Source of the DNA: Planctomycetota bacterium
Lineage (GTDB): Bacteria; Planctomycetota; Phycisphaerae; Phycisphaerales; Phycisphaeraceae
Length of the DNA: 32,164 bases
Direction of reading: 5' to 3'
Assembly: GCA_021784455.1 (NCBI GenBank)
Contig: JAJXSS010000004.1
Location: forward strand, 1-32,164
This document shows positions 17,715 through 26,666 of this stretch, in pieces. Positions within the stretch are counted from its first letter, which is position 1, and each line of letters starts with the position of its first letter. The position numbers and the translations under genes were made by a program. Below the pieces are notes generated by a model. That model worked only from the letters and a program-made list of their open reading frames with translations, ran no database searches and was not told the origin of the DNA.

Positions 17715-20696
17715 ATGATGCCGCATCGTCTGAGTGTGCTTTTGCTCGTTCTGCAAGTCCTGCTCGCCGGCGTGGTCCACGCGGCGGACACACCGACCGC
17801 AGCATTCCAGTTCCTGGTGGGGCCCTATCCCTCCAAGGGGTTGTTCGAATACCAGCTCGACGCCGGGGATTACATGAAGGCCCACCCGGCCGTCGCCGGT
17901 TGGACGCTGCTGGTCCAGCGTAACGGGCAGGAGATCGTGCATCAGACGCACCCCCTGGCTGCCGACGGCCAGGCCCATGACTACCTGGATGTCGGTGCCA
18001 TGCCCGACAAGGCGGTCTATACGCTGGCCGCCATCCTTACCGACAAGACGGGTCAGGAACTGGCCCGCCAGACGGCCAGCTTCACCCGCCACATCATGCC
18101 TTTTGAAACGGCCAAGCCCACGGGCCTGAGCGACATCATCGTGCCGCCGTTTACGCCGCCGGTGGTGACGGCCGACGCGGTCTCCTGCTGGGGACGCACC
18201 TATCAACACGGACCCCAGGGCCTCTTGACCCAGATCACCGCCGCCGGCCAGCCCCTCTTGGCCCGCCCCGCGACCTTTATGGCCCGCGTGGGGAACGGCC
18301 CCCTGACCGCTTTGACCGGCGACGCGCCGCAACTCGCCGCGCTGGGCAAAGGCCAGGCTCGCCTCAGCCAGACCTTCCGTGGCCAGGGGATCACCCTGCA
18401 GGTGCGGGGCGCTTTTGATTACGACGGTTTCTACCTGTTCACGGTCCACCTGACGCCCGACAAGGCCCCCGTGGAGCTGCAGGATCTGCGGCTGGAGATC
18501 CCCTTTACGAACACCATGGCGCAGCTCATCGATGCAGCCGTGACCTGGCGGCGCATTCAGGGCCCGCAGAAGGAATGCATGGGCGAACTGGACCCCAAGC
18601 AGGGCGTGCTGTGGGATTCCAAGACCTACCCCAGCCGCAACTGGCCGCGCATCGGCAACATGCCCCCCTTCATCTGGGTCGGCGATGATTATCGCGGGCT
18701 GGTGTATTCCTGCGCCTCGGAGCAGGGCATGCACAACGATGAAAACCGCGCGGCCGCCCAACTCGAGCGCCGCGGTCAGGAGGTGATCTACACCGCGTGG
18801 TTCGTCAACAGCCCGCTGCACCTGACCCAGGAGCGCACCTTCCAGTTTGCCCTGCAGGCCAGCCCCTTCAAACGCATGCCCCAGAACTGGCGCCTGTGGC
18901 GCAACGAGGGCTATCGCGAACCTTACAAGGATGGCACCCTCTTCACCAACTGGTTCACCGATGGCTCCTACCCCACCTACGGCCGGTTCCTGACCCTGCC
19001 GCTGCTCAAGAAATACGCCGATGCCACCGGGGCCGACCAGGTGGGCACGATGGCCTCGGCCGTGTCCGAGTGCGGCGGCACGCCGGAATACCTCGAGTTC
19101 TGGCATGAGTGGGGCTCGGACCTGATGTGGCCGCACATCAAACGCGCCCCGCCGGAAGCATGGGCTGTCAAGATGATGGAAGAAGCCCACCTGCCCGTGA
19201 ATCCCTACATCCGGGTCGAATCGGCCTCCAACGTCTGCGCCACCAATGTCCAGTACCGGGTTTGGTGGTACAACCAGGAAGTGCGCCACGCCGACATCAG
19301 CTACATCTACCAGGACAATCCCCCTTACGTTTATTACTACGACCCGCCCAACGGCTATGGCTACATCCGCGATGATGGCCGCAAGGAAGCCACCAGTGCC
19401 ATCTGGAACTCGCGGCTGTTCATGAAGCGCATCGCCACCACGGCGATCGAGGACGGCAAGATCCACAGCCCCTACATCTGGGCCAACGCCATCAGCCCGG
19501 AGCTGCCCGGGCGCAGCTTCTGCCGCAAGATGCTCAACGGGGAGTACCTGTACACCAAGCTGTTCACCCTGGGCCAATGGCGGGTGATGTGTTCCCACCA
19601 GTGGGGCATGGAACTGGACTGGTATCCCTTCCCGCAGACCAATGAATCGCCCTATCCCAACATCGGCCCGGTGCGCAAGTACTGGCGCGAGGTCTACAGC
19701 CGCCTGCTTCTGCACGATGTGACCAACTTTTCCGGAGGCGACAACGCCGGCTACTCCGAGCGCTGGCTCAACGCCCTGGATGTGTTCTGGCTGGACGATC
19801 CCACGGTGCACTGGCACCCCTACTATCACAACGACACCCATCCGGTGGCCACCCAGCCCAACACCTACATCTCCACCTACACCGCCAAAGGGCGGGCCCT
19901 CTTGGTCATCTCCAACCAGAGCCATGACAGCGTTATCGAGCACATTCAGCCGGGGGATTTGAGCAGTTTCGGGGCCGGCGGGCTGAAATACTTCTACGAT
20001 GCCGAGACCGGGGAACAGATCGAGGCCACCGCCGATGGGGTGCTGCACCTGTTCATCCCCGGCGAGGATTACCGGGTGGTCATCGGTTTCCCTCAACCCT
20101 GGCCCTTCGCGGCCGCCCAGGCCCTGGGCTGCCCCGATCTTCTCCCCCAATCCACGCTCGATCCGGAGGACACCCTGACGGCCATCAGCCGACAACTTCT
20201 GACCTCCCCGAACTTCCACCGCATTCCGGGGGCGGATCAGCTTTACGAGCGCTGGATGGGCAAGGTCATGGCCGACCTGTGGAGTGACTCCAAGGATGTG
20301 GTCTATTACAACGCCCAGGCCTGCTCGAGCGTCAACTTTGGCCAGCCTGGCATCCAGGCTTCCATGTTTTACGACAAGCGGCGCGATGCCATGCTCGTGA
20401 ACTATTTCAACCACTCCGACCAAGATGTGTGCCTGGCCCCCGGGGTGCGCGACCAACTGACCAAACTGGCCGGTAAGACCGGGCACAACTACATCATCCA
20501 CCCCGTCACGGGCATCTCCGAGTGGGAGTTCATCGACATCCCCGCCCACCGCGGGCTGCTGGAGATCTACTACGTGGACAGTCCCGACTTCTGGGGGCCG
20601 CGTCATGGCCCGTTCCAGCCCGGCACCATGCTGGGCAACCTCCGCAAGGCCGTGGACACCAACCAGCGCACCCTGGGTGGCCGACCCTTGAAGTGA
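17715..20696 (+). CDS. Large exported DUF6067-like putative glycoside hydrolase
   Basis: Signal peptide LSVLLLVLQVLLAGVVHAAD; long intact ORF; motif collinearity with the 10541-14038 protein (e.g. LEIPFTNT.../PPFIWVGDDYRGLVY versus LRIPITDP.../PYIMYVGDGERGLYW). Confidence 0.75.
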   Translation: MMPHRLSVLLLVLQVLLAGVVHAADTPTAAFQFLVGPYPSKGLFEYQLDAGDYMKAHPAVAGWTLLVQRNGQEIVHQTHPLAADGQAHDYLDVGAMPDKAVYTLAAILTDKTGQELARQTASFTRHIMPFETAKPTGLSDIIVPPFTPPVVTADAVSCWGRTYQHGPQGLLTQITAAGQPLLARPATFMARVGNGPLTALTGDAPQLAALGKGQARLSQTFRGQGITLQVRGAFDYDGFYLFTVHLTPDKAPVELQDLRLEIPFTNTMAQLIDAAVTWRRIQGPQKECMGELDPKQGVLWDSKTYPSRNWPRIGNMPPFIWVGDDYRGLVYSCASEQGMHNDENRAAAQLERRGQEVIYTAWFVNSPLHLTQERTFQFALQASPFKRMPQNWRLWRNEGYREPYKDGTLFTNWFTDGSYPTYGRFLTLPLLKKYADATGADQVGTMASAVSECGGTPEYLEFWHEWGSDLMWPHIKRAPPEAWAVKMMEEAHLPVNPYIRVESASNVCATNVQYRVWWYNQEVRHADISYIYQDNPPYVYYYDPPNGYGYIRDDGRKEATSAIWNSRLFMKRIATTAIEDGKIHSPYIWANAISPELPGRSFCRKMLNGEYLYTKLFTLGQWRVMCSHQWGMELDWYPFPQTNESPYPNIGPVRKYWREVYSRLLLHDVTNFSGGDNAGYSERWLNALDVFWLDDPTVHWHPYYHNDTHPVATQPNTYISTYTAKGRALLVISNQSHDSVIEHIQPGDLSSFGAGGLKYFYDAETGEQIEATADGVLHLFIPGEDYRVVIGFPQPWPFAAAQALGCPDLLPQSTLDPEDTLTAISRQLLTSPNFHRIPGADQLYERWMGKVMADLWSDSKDVVYYNAQACSSVNFGQPGIQASMFYDKRRDAMLVNYFNHSDQDVCLAPGVRDQLTKLAGKTGHNYIIHPVTGISEWEFIDIPAHRGLLEIYYVDSPDFWGPRHGPFQPGTMLGNLRKAVDTNQRTLGGRPLK

Positions 20697-20700
20697 CATC

Positions 20701-21603
20701 ATGAGACCAATACCACCTGCATCCTGTGTCTTGCTCGCCCTGGTGGTCGCCGCCCCCGGGGCCTGGGCCATCGCTCCCGGCCAGACCACGGCGTTCCCCA
20801 CCAGCGGCGATTGGAGCGGCACCACCGCCAGCAACCAGCCGTGGAGTCTGGCCACCAGTTACGTTTACCAGTGGAATACCTATTGGAACGGCACCTGGTA
20901 CATCGGCTCGGCCGTGGCCGTTGCTCCCAACTATCTGCTGACCGCGGGCCACGTGGGCGCCACCCCGGGACAGAGCTACACCACCATCAACGGTACCACC
21001 TACACCGCCGTCAGCGCCCTAACGCCGCCGGCGGCGCCGGGACAGACCGCTGTGCCCGACCTGTGCCTGGTGAAGGTCGATCACACCCTGCCCGGCTATA
21101 ACACGCTCTACACCGGAAGCTTCTCCTCTGGCCAGAACCTGTTTCTGGTCGGCTACGGCCTGACCGGCACATATGCCCCGGCCAACTTCGCCTACACCCT
21201 GACCTCAGGCACCGATGGCATCGCCCGCTGGGGGACCAATGCCGTCTACTTGACCCCCTTTACCCAGGCTTCGGGTAGCTACAACTCCATGGTCTTTGAG
21301 ATGAGTGCCTACGACACCAACACCCCCTACGAGGCGTTTTTCGGCAACGGCGACTCCGGCGGCGGCACCTTTGTGAAGGTCGGCAACCAGTGGGAGCTGG
21401 CCGGCATCAATGCCTATATCTACTCCGGGGTCAACGGCTATTACGCCAGCAGCGCCATCGCCGTCCCATCCTACGCAGCTTGGATCAGCGCCAACGCCCC
21501 CGTTCCCGAACCGGCCAGTCTTGCAGCCCTCATCGGCCTGGGCTGCCTGCTGCTGCGCCATCGCTCCAGGCCGGCCTCGCGTACAGACTCCGCCTCAAAA
21601 TGA
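20701..21603 (+). CDS. Trypsin-like serine protease with PEP-CTERM anchor
   Basis: Triad motifs LLTAGHV, DLCLVKV, GNGDSGGGTF; C-terminus [23 protein letters not shown]; signal peptide. Confidence 0.85.
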   Translation: MRPIPPASCVLLALVVAAPGAWAIAPGQTTAFPTSGDWSGTTASNQPWSLATSYVYQWNTYWNGTWYIGSAVAVAPNYLLTAGHVGATPGQSYTTINGTTYTAVSALTPPAAPGQTAVPDLCLVKVDHTLPGYNTLYTGSFSSGQNLFLVGYGLTGTYAPANFAYTLTSGTDGIARWGTNAVYLTPFTQASGSYNSMVFEMSAYDTNTPYEAFFGNGDSGGGTFVKVGNQWELAGINAYIYSGVNGYYASSAIAVPSYAAWISANAPVPEPASLAALIGLGCLLLRHRSRPASRTDSASK

Positions 21604-21629
21604 CTTGCCACCAGGAAACAGGAGCATTT

Positions 21630-22619
21630 ATGCCCACCGCCTTTCGCGTCAGCGCTTTAGCGCTCGTGGTCTCAGCCATCGCCGCCCTGTGGTCCGCCGC
21701 GCCCTGCCGCGCCGATGGCATTGCCATCCACAGCGGGCAGAAGCTCGCTTTCCTGGGGGACTCGATTACCCAGTTCGGCTGGGAGCATGCCAGCGGCTAC
21801 CTGCACCTGGTCGTCAATGGCCTGGAAACCTGCGGCATCAAGGTCATCCCCATCCCGGCCGGCATCAGCGGCAATACCTCCCGCGACATGCTGGGGCGGC
21901 TCCAGCGCGATGTCCTGGCCAAGAAGCCCGATTGGCTCACCATCAGTTGCGGTGTCAATGATGTGTGGCACAACCCCGGCGGCGTGCCCCTGGAGGAGTA
22001 TCAGAAGAACATGACCGAAATCGTGGATCGCGCCCAGGCCGCGGGCATCAAGGTCATGATCCTCACCGCCACCATGATCTACGAGGACCAGGCCAACAGC
22101 CTCAACCAGCGGCTGATCCCTTACAACGCCTTTCTGCGCGAGCTGGCGGCACGCAAGCACTGCCTGCTGGCCGATGTGGGCGCCGACATGCAGGCCCGGA
22201 TCCACGAGGCAATCGCCCACGGGCATCACCCCGGCCACCTCTTGACTGTGGATGGGGTGCATATGAATCCCGTGGGCAACATGATGATGGCCACGGCCAT
22301 CCTCCAGGCTTTCGGCCTCGAGGCCGCCCAGCTCCACCAGGTCCGCCAGGCCTGGCTCGACAAGCCCGCGGGCTGGACCGCCCGCGTCACCTGCACTGTA
22401 TCCGCCGACAAGCCCCTGACCTTGGGCCAATACCTGAAGCTTCGGGACCAGGCTCTGGCCGCCAACCAGGATGTACCCCAGATGCTCCAGAACTCCTTCC
22501 AGAAGGATGCCAATGCCATCCTTTCGGCCGGCGGCACCCACAGCCCCCGGCAGCGGATCCAGGACCAGTTCACGCGCGATGTGGACCAGCGCCTGGGCTC
22601 AGCCGGGAATCCAAAATGA
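21630..22619 (+). CDS. Exported SGNH/GDSL hydrolase
   Basis: GDSITQ block I, GVNDVWH block III, DGVHMNPVGNMMMA block V; ATG at 21630 with AGGAAACAGGAG upstream; signal peptide. Confidence 0.9.
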   Translation: MPTAFRVSALALVVSAIAALWSAAPCRADGIAIHSGQKLAFLGDSITQFGWEHASGYLHLVVNGLETCGIKVIPIPAGISGNTSRDMLGRLQRDVLAKKPDWLTISCGVNDVWHNPGGVPLEEYQKNMTEIVDRAQAAGIKVMILTATMIYEDQANSLNQRLIPYNAFLRELAARKHCLLADVGADMQARIHEAIAHGHHPGHLLTVDGVHMNPVGNMMMATAILQAFGLEAAQLHQVRQAWLDKPAGWTARVTCTVSADKPLTLGQYLKLRDQALAANQDVPQMLQNSFQKDANAILSAGGTHSPRQRIQDQFTRDVDQRLGSAGNPK

Positions 22620-23843
22620 CGTCTGCGGCGTGACCGGTCGGGGATCGCCCTCAACTTCCACGGCGATACTGATGCCGATGGGATCGGGGAACGGCTGCGG
22701 CAGGCCCTCAACCATCAGCCGCGGGCCGACCTGGTGAAAAGGCAGCGGGCGGTTGTCGCCCACCAGGCGCACGGTCAGAACGTGATTGGCGATCTCCGCA
22801 TAACAGAGGCTGGCTCCGGTACTGTGCAGGACGTGCAGGTAGACCGTTCGCCCGCGCACCGTGACGTTGCCGAAATTATTCCAGGAAAAGGGCGAGCGCC
22901 CGCTGTGGGGCAGGAATTCGCCGTAGCGCTTCAGCCAGGCCCCGGCCTGCCGCAGAATCCGGGCCGAGGGCTCGGGGATCGTGCCATCGCCCCGGGGCCC
23001 GATGTTCAACAGGAGATTGCCCCCATGCCGGGCCGTCTCGGTCAACATCTGGATGACGGCCTGGGCCGGTTTCCAGGCCTCGTCCCCCGCGTGGTAGCCC
23101 CAGTTGTTGTTGAGCGTCATGCAGGCCTCCCAGGGGATGTCTTCCTTGGGCGGACGGATGGCCTGCTCGGAATTCACGATGTCTTCGATCTGGGGTCCGT
23201 TACGGCTGTTGATCAGGATCCCCGGCTGCAGGCGGCGCACCATGGCGTTGGTGGCGGCCCCATCCAGGGGCTGGGGGATGCAGCCGTCGTACCACAGGAT
23301 GTCAATCGGCCCGTAGCGGGTCAGGAGTTCCTGGAGCTGGGCCCGGTAGTAGGCGATGAAGCGCTGGCGGGCCTCTTCACGAGGCCACTGCTGGGGCCAG
23401 TCCCGTTCGAAGGCGCTGGGGTAATCGGGGTGTGTCCAGTCGGCTACCGAGTAGTACAACCCGACTTTCAGGCCGCCGCGCCGCACCGCCTGCACGAAGG
23501 CCGCCACCAGGTCGCGCCGGGGCCCTCGACGTGCCGCGTTGAAGTCCCGCGTCGCCGTATCCCACAGGGCGAAGCCATCGTGGTGCCGCGTCGTCAGGAC
23601 CATGTACCCCATGCCGGCCTGCCGCGCCAACTCCACCCAGGCATCCGGATTGAAGTTCTCGGCCCGGAAAGGATCGACATAGAGGCGTGCATACTCCTCC
23701 AGCGGAATCCGCTCCCGGTTCATGACCCACTCACCGCGGCCGGCGACGGAATAGGGCCCCCAATGGATGAACATCCCGTAACGGGCCTGGTGGAACCACT
23801 GCAGGGGTGCGGGCGAGGCTTGGGCAGGGGTGAGGCTTGGCAT
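22599..23843 (-). CDS. Alpha-L-fucosidase, GH29 family
   Basis: ARYGMFIHWGPYSV, TTRHHDGFALWDT, YGPIDILWYDG, WEACMTLNNNWGY, LLLNIGPRGDGTIPE; ATG at 23843 with AGGAG upstream; no signal peptide. Confidence 0.93.
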   Translation of the reverse strand: MPSLTPAQASPAPLQWFHQARYGMFIHWGPYSVAGRGEWVMNRERIPLEEYARLYVDPFRAENFNPDAWVELARQAGMGYMVLTTRHHDGFALWDTATRDFNAARRGPRRDLVAAFVQAVRRGGLKVGLYYSVADWTHPDYPSAFERDWPQQWPREEARQRFIAYYRAQLQELLTRYGPIDILWYDGCIPQPLDGAATNAMVRRLQPGILINSRNGPQIEDIVNSEQAIRPPKEDIPWEACMTLNNNWGYHAGDEAWKPAQAVIQMLTETARHGGNLLLNIGPRGDGTIPEPSARILRQAGAWLKRYGEFLPHSGRSPFSWNNFGNVTVRGRTVYLHVLHSTGASLCYAEIANHVLTVRLVGDNRPLPFHQVGPRLMVEGLPQPFPDPIGISIAVEVEGDPRPVTPQTSFWIPG

Positions 23844-23955
23844 AGGACGGCTCCTGGGGGCCGCGGTTTGAGCCCGCACGGCAAGTGGATCGGGTCGCAC
23901 GGAGAGTCCGGATCAGAGCCCTGGCCCGCGCGCCAGAGGTAAGGCGGCAGGGCGG

Positions 23956-25173
23956 CTAGTGGTTGGGGCTCTGCCGCTGGTGCTCCTCGGGGCGGCGGCT
24001 GGGGCCCAGGCCGGACCACGTCGCCAGGCCGGCAGACGGGGGGGGCACATCCAGGGGTTGGTTGCCCTGCCGCAGGGACAGGGTGGCCTGATAGCCGGCG
24101 GCCACGCTCATGCGCGCGTCCAGGGGCGTGGCCCCGGTGCGTTGGCCGGTTTGGGCGAACGCCAGGAAATCATCGATGATCTGAGGGTCCGCTCCCCCGT
24201 GGCTGCCCTGGATGGGGGGCACCGCCTCCACGAGGGTGCCCTGGCGGCTGGCCGGACCGCAGCGCCGGTTCCACAGGCGTACCGAAGCCCAGTTGGTCTC
24301 GTGGGAGAAATCGCCATCGTTCTCGATGCGGCCCTCGGTGCCGATGATGGTGTAGTTGCGCATGGAATCGGGCGTGTAGTGGCACTGGCAGTAGCTGGCC
24401 TGGATGCCGTTGGCCAGTTGCATGAGCATCATGGTGTGATCCTCGACATCGATGATCGGGCTGAGCTTCTTCTGCTTCAGCGGCGGCCAGTGGGATTGCA
24501 CAAAGCGGGCACTGCCGGCCTCGTCCGGTCGACGGCGGTCCTGAACCTGGTTGTACACGCTGAGCTTGCCCATGCCCACCGTGCGCTGGGTGTAGGAGCC
24601 GGCCAGGTAGTGGATCACATCGATGTCGTGGGCCCCCTTCTGCAGCAGCAGCCCGGTGGCGTAGCGCTGTTCGGAGTGCCAGTCCTTGAAGTAAGCGTCG
24701 CCGCCGTAGTCGATGAAATGCCGGCACCAGATGGCCTGGACCTCACCGATGCGGCCTTCGTCGATCCACTGCTTCATCTTCTGGATCACCGGGAAAAAGC
24801 GCATATTGTGGCCGACGTACAGCCCCGCCCCGTGGCGCTGGGCGGCGGCCAGGATGCGGTCGCAGCCGGCGATGGTGATGGCCATGGGCTTTTCCAGGTA
24901 CACCACCTTGCCGCGCTCCAGGGCGGCCACCGCCTGTTCCTCGTGCAGATAGTCGGGGGTGGTGATAAAGACGATGTCCAGGTCGTCCTGGTCGAGCAGT
25001 TCCTGATAGGTTCGGGCCACGCGCAGTTGGTCCCCGTAGCGCTGGCGGTAGTCGGCGATCACGCGCGGATTGGGGTCGCAGATGGCCGCCAGTTCGAAGC
25101 CCTGGTCCGGGCGGTGGGCGTTCTCACACAGGCGGCCACGGCCGCCCGCTCCGATGGATCCGATTTTGAACAC
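23956..25173 (-). CDS. Gfo/Idh/MocA family oxidoreductase
   Basis: KIGSIGAGGRGRLC nucleotide-binding start, VYLEKPMAIT, GLLLQKGAHDIDVIHYL; GTG start with AGGAG upstream. Confidence 0.93.
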   Translation of the reverse strand: MFKIGSIGAGGRGRLCENAHRPDQGFELAAICDPNPRVIADYRQRYGDQLRVARTYQELLDQDDLDIVFITTPDYLHEEQAVAALERGKVVYLEKPMAITIAGCDRILAAAQRHGAGLYVGHNMRFFPVIQKMKQWIDEGRIGEVQAIWCRHFIDYGGDAYFKDWHSEQRYATGLLLQKGAHDIDVIHYLAGSYTQRTVGMGKLSVYNQVQDRRRPDEAGSARFVQSHWPPLKQKKLSPIIDVEDHTMMLMQLANGIQASYCQCHYTPDSMRNYTIIGTEGRIENDGDFSHETNWASVRLWNRRCGPASRQGTLVEAVPPIQGSHGGADPQIIDDFLAFAQTGQRTGATPLDARMSVAAGYQATLSLRQGNQPLDVPPPSAGLATWSGLGPSRRPEEHQRQSPNH

Positions 25174-25413
25174 AAGGGGCTCCTGGCGAGGTTAAGCGGG
25201 GATCGTCGCCCCGACAGTTTATCCGGGGTGAACTCTATCTGCGCTGGCGTTCTGGGGGCTCGCCCGATCGCCCAAGACGTTCCGGCTGCGGAGGCGGCGG
25301 CGGCCGCGTGTCATGTCAGGATACCGTTTCCAGGCGGCGACCCAGGGCCGGGGAAGCCGGCCGGCAGGGCCAAGGCCTGGAAGCCCATCCGCGTCAACCT
25401 GCGCGGGCGGGAA

Positions 25414-25440
25414 TTGTTTTTTGGGATTGCGCGCGATAAG
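25414..25440 (+). promoter_or_regulatory. Candidate promoter/operator region for the ROK regulator
   Basis: TTGTTTTTTGGGATTGCGCGCGATAAG, an AT-rich patch in the 328-bp divergent intergenic region. Confidence 0.3.
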
Positions 25441-25501
25441 ACATGGCTGGTCGCGTGAAGAGCATTCTCTGGAAGGGTCCCCGCGCTGGTACGGATGAGC
25501 C

Positions 25502-26599
25502 ATGGCAAGCACCGCCCTGTCAATGCGTCAACGCCGGATGGTGCAAGCCCTCTGGCGTTTTGGGCCCCAGAGCCGCATCCAGTTGCACACGCAACTGGGC
25601 CTGAGGCCCAACACGGTGGGGGCGGATGCGGACCGCCTGGTGCGTCTGGGCATCCTGCGGGAGAGCGACGGGGTGGTGCGGGGCCGGGGCCGGCCCGCCC
25701 GGCCGCTGAGGATTGACGACCGCCGCCGCCAGGTGGTGGGGTTGGCGTTGCGGCGGCAGCGTATCGAGGTGGCGCGGCTGAGCCTGACCGGACAGTTGGT
25801 GGGCCAGATCCTGGGGCAGGAGGTTGCCGAGCCCCGTGACATGGTCGGGGTGGGGGCCGCCTGCCTGCGTGCCTGCGTGGACCGCAACACGCTGGCGGTG
25901 GGCATCAGCACGCCGGGATTCGTGGAATCCGAGGCACAGCGCATTGTGTTTTCGGCCATCTGGCCCGCGCACGGGCCCATCCCCGTGCAGGAGTTGTACC
26001 GGGCCAGTGGCGCCCGGCCCGTGGTGCTGGAGAACGACATGCACGCCCTGGCCGCCCAATGGCTCTTGTCGCAGCGTTGCGAACCGCGCGAAGACGCCTT
26101 GCTGGTGTACATCGATGATGGGCAGCTTGGCTCGGCGCTGCTGGTGGGGGGGCGCCCCAACCGCGGGTGTATCACGGGGGCCAACGAGCTGGGGCACACG
26201 CGGCTGCCGGTGGCAACCGAGGGGTGCTACTGCGGGCAGACCGGGTGCATCGAGAGAATCGTCAGCAGTGCGTTCGCGGGGGGCGGCCGGCCCGGGTTGA
26301 CGCTGGCCCAGCGCCTGGCCCGGGGCGGGGACCCGAAGGTGGATGAGATCGTGGGCCACCTGGGGATGGTGCTGGCCAACGCGGTGAATTTCACGCGGGT
26401 GCAGCAACTGGTTCTGGCCGGGCCGTTAGGCGCCTTGCCGGCCCTGGCCGAGCCGCTGACCCGGCTCGTGCGCCGGTTGGTGCTGCCGACGCTGGCGGAG
26501 CGGATCACCATGGACGCCTGGGGCCAGAGCGTGGCGGCGCCGGGCATTGTGGCCGGATGGTTGGCGCTGACCCAGATCCTGATCGACAGTTGGGAGTAG
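25502..26599 (+). CDS. ROK family transcriptional regulator (winged HTH + ROK domain)
   Basis: N-terminal HTH (RRMVQALWRFGPQSRIQLHTQLGLRPNTVGADADRLVRLGILRE); GANELGHTRLP and CYCGQTGCIERIVS ROK motif. Confidence 0.9.
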   Translation: MASTALSMRQRRMVQALWRFGPQSRIQLHTQLGLRPNTVGADADRLVRLGILRESDGVVRGRGRPARPLRIDDRRRQVVGLALRRQRIEVARLSLTGQLVGQILGQEVAEPRDMVGVGAACLRACVDRNTLAVGISTPGFVESEAQRIVFSAIWPAHGPIPVQELYRASGARPVVLENDMHALAAQWLLSQRCEPREDALLVYIDDGQLGSALLVGGRPNRGCITGANELGHTRLPVATEGCYCGQTGCIERIVSSAFAGGGRPGLTLAQRLARGGDPKVDEIVGHLGMVLANAVNFTRVQQLVLAGPLGALPALAEPLTRLVRRLVLPTLAERITMDAWGQSVAAPGIVAGWLALTQILIDSWE

Positions 26600-26654
26600 A
26601 ACGGAGCTGGAACGAACCGGGCCGCACCCCCGGATTGAGGACGCGCACTTGGCC

Positions 26655-26660
26655 GATAAT
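26655..26660 (+). promoter_or_regulatory. Candidate -10 element GATAAT, six nt before start codon (possible leaderless transcript)
   Basis: GATAAT-gaagac-ATG; no Shine-Dalgarno sequence. Confidence 0.4.
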
Positions 26661-26666
26661 GAAGAC

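Noticed and set aside
17556-20855. 1099-aa antisense ORF opposite the DUF6067-like gene
   Set aside because: The composition (His/Gly/Val-rich, no recognisable domains) is that of GC-driven antisense frames; the plus-strand gene has a signal peptide, an RBS and family motifs.
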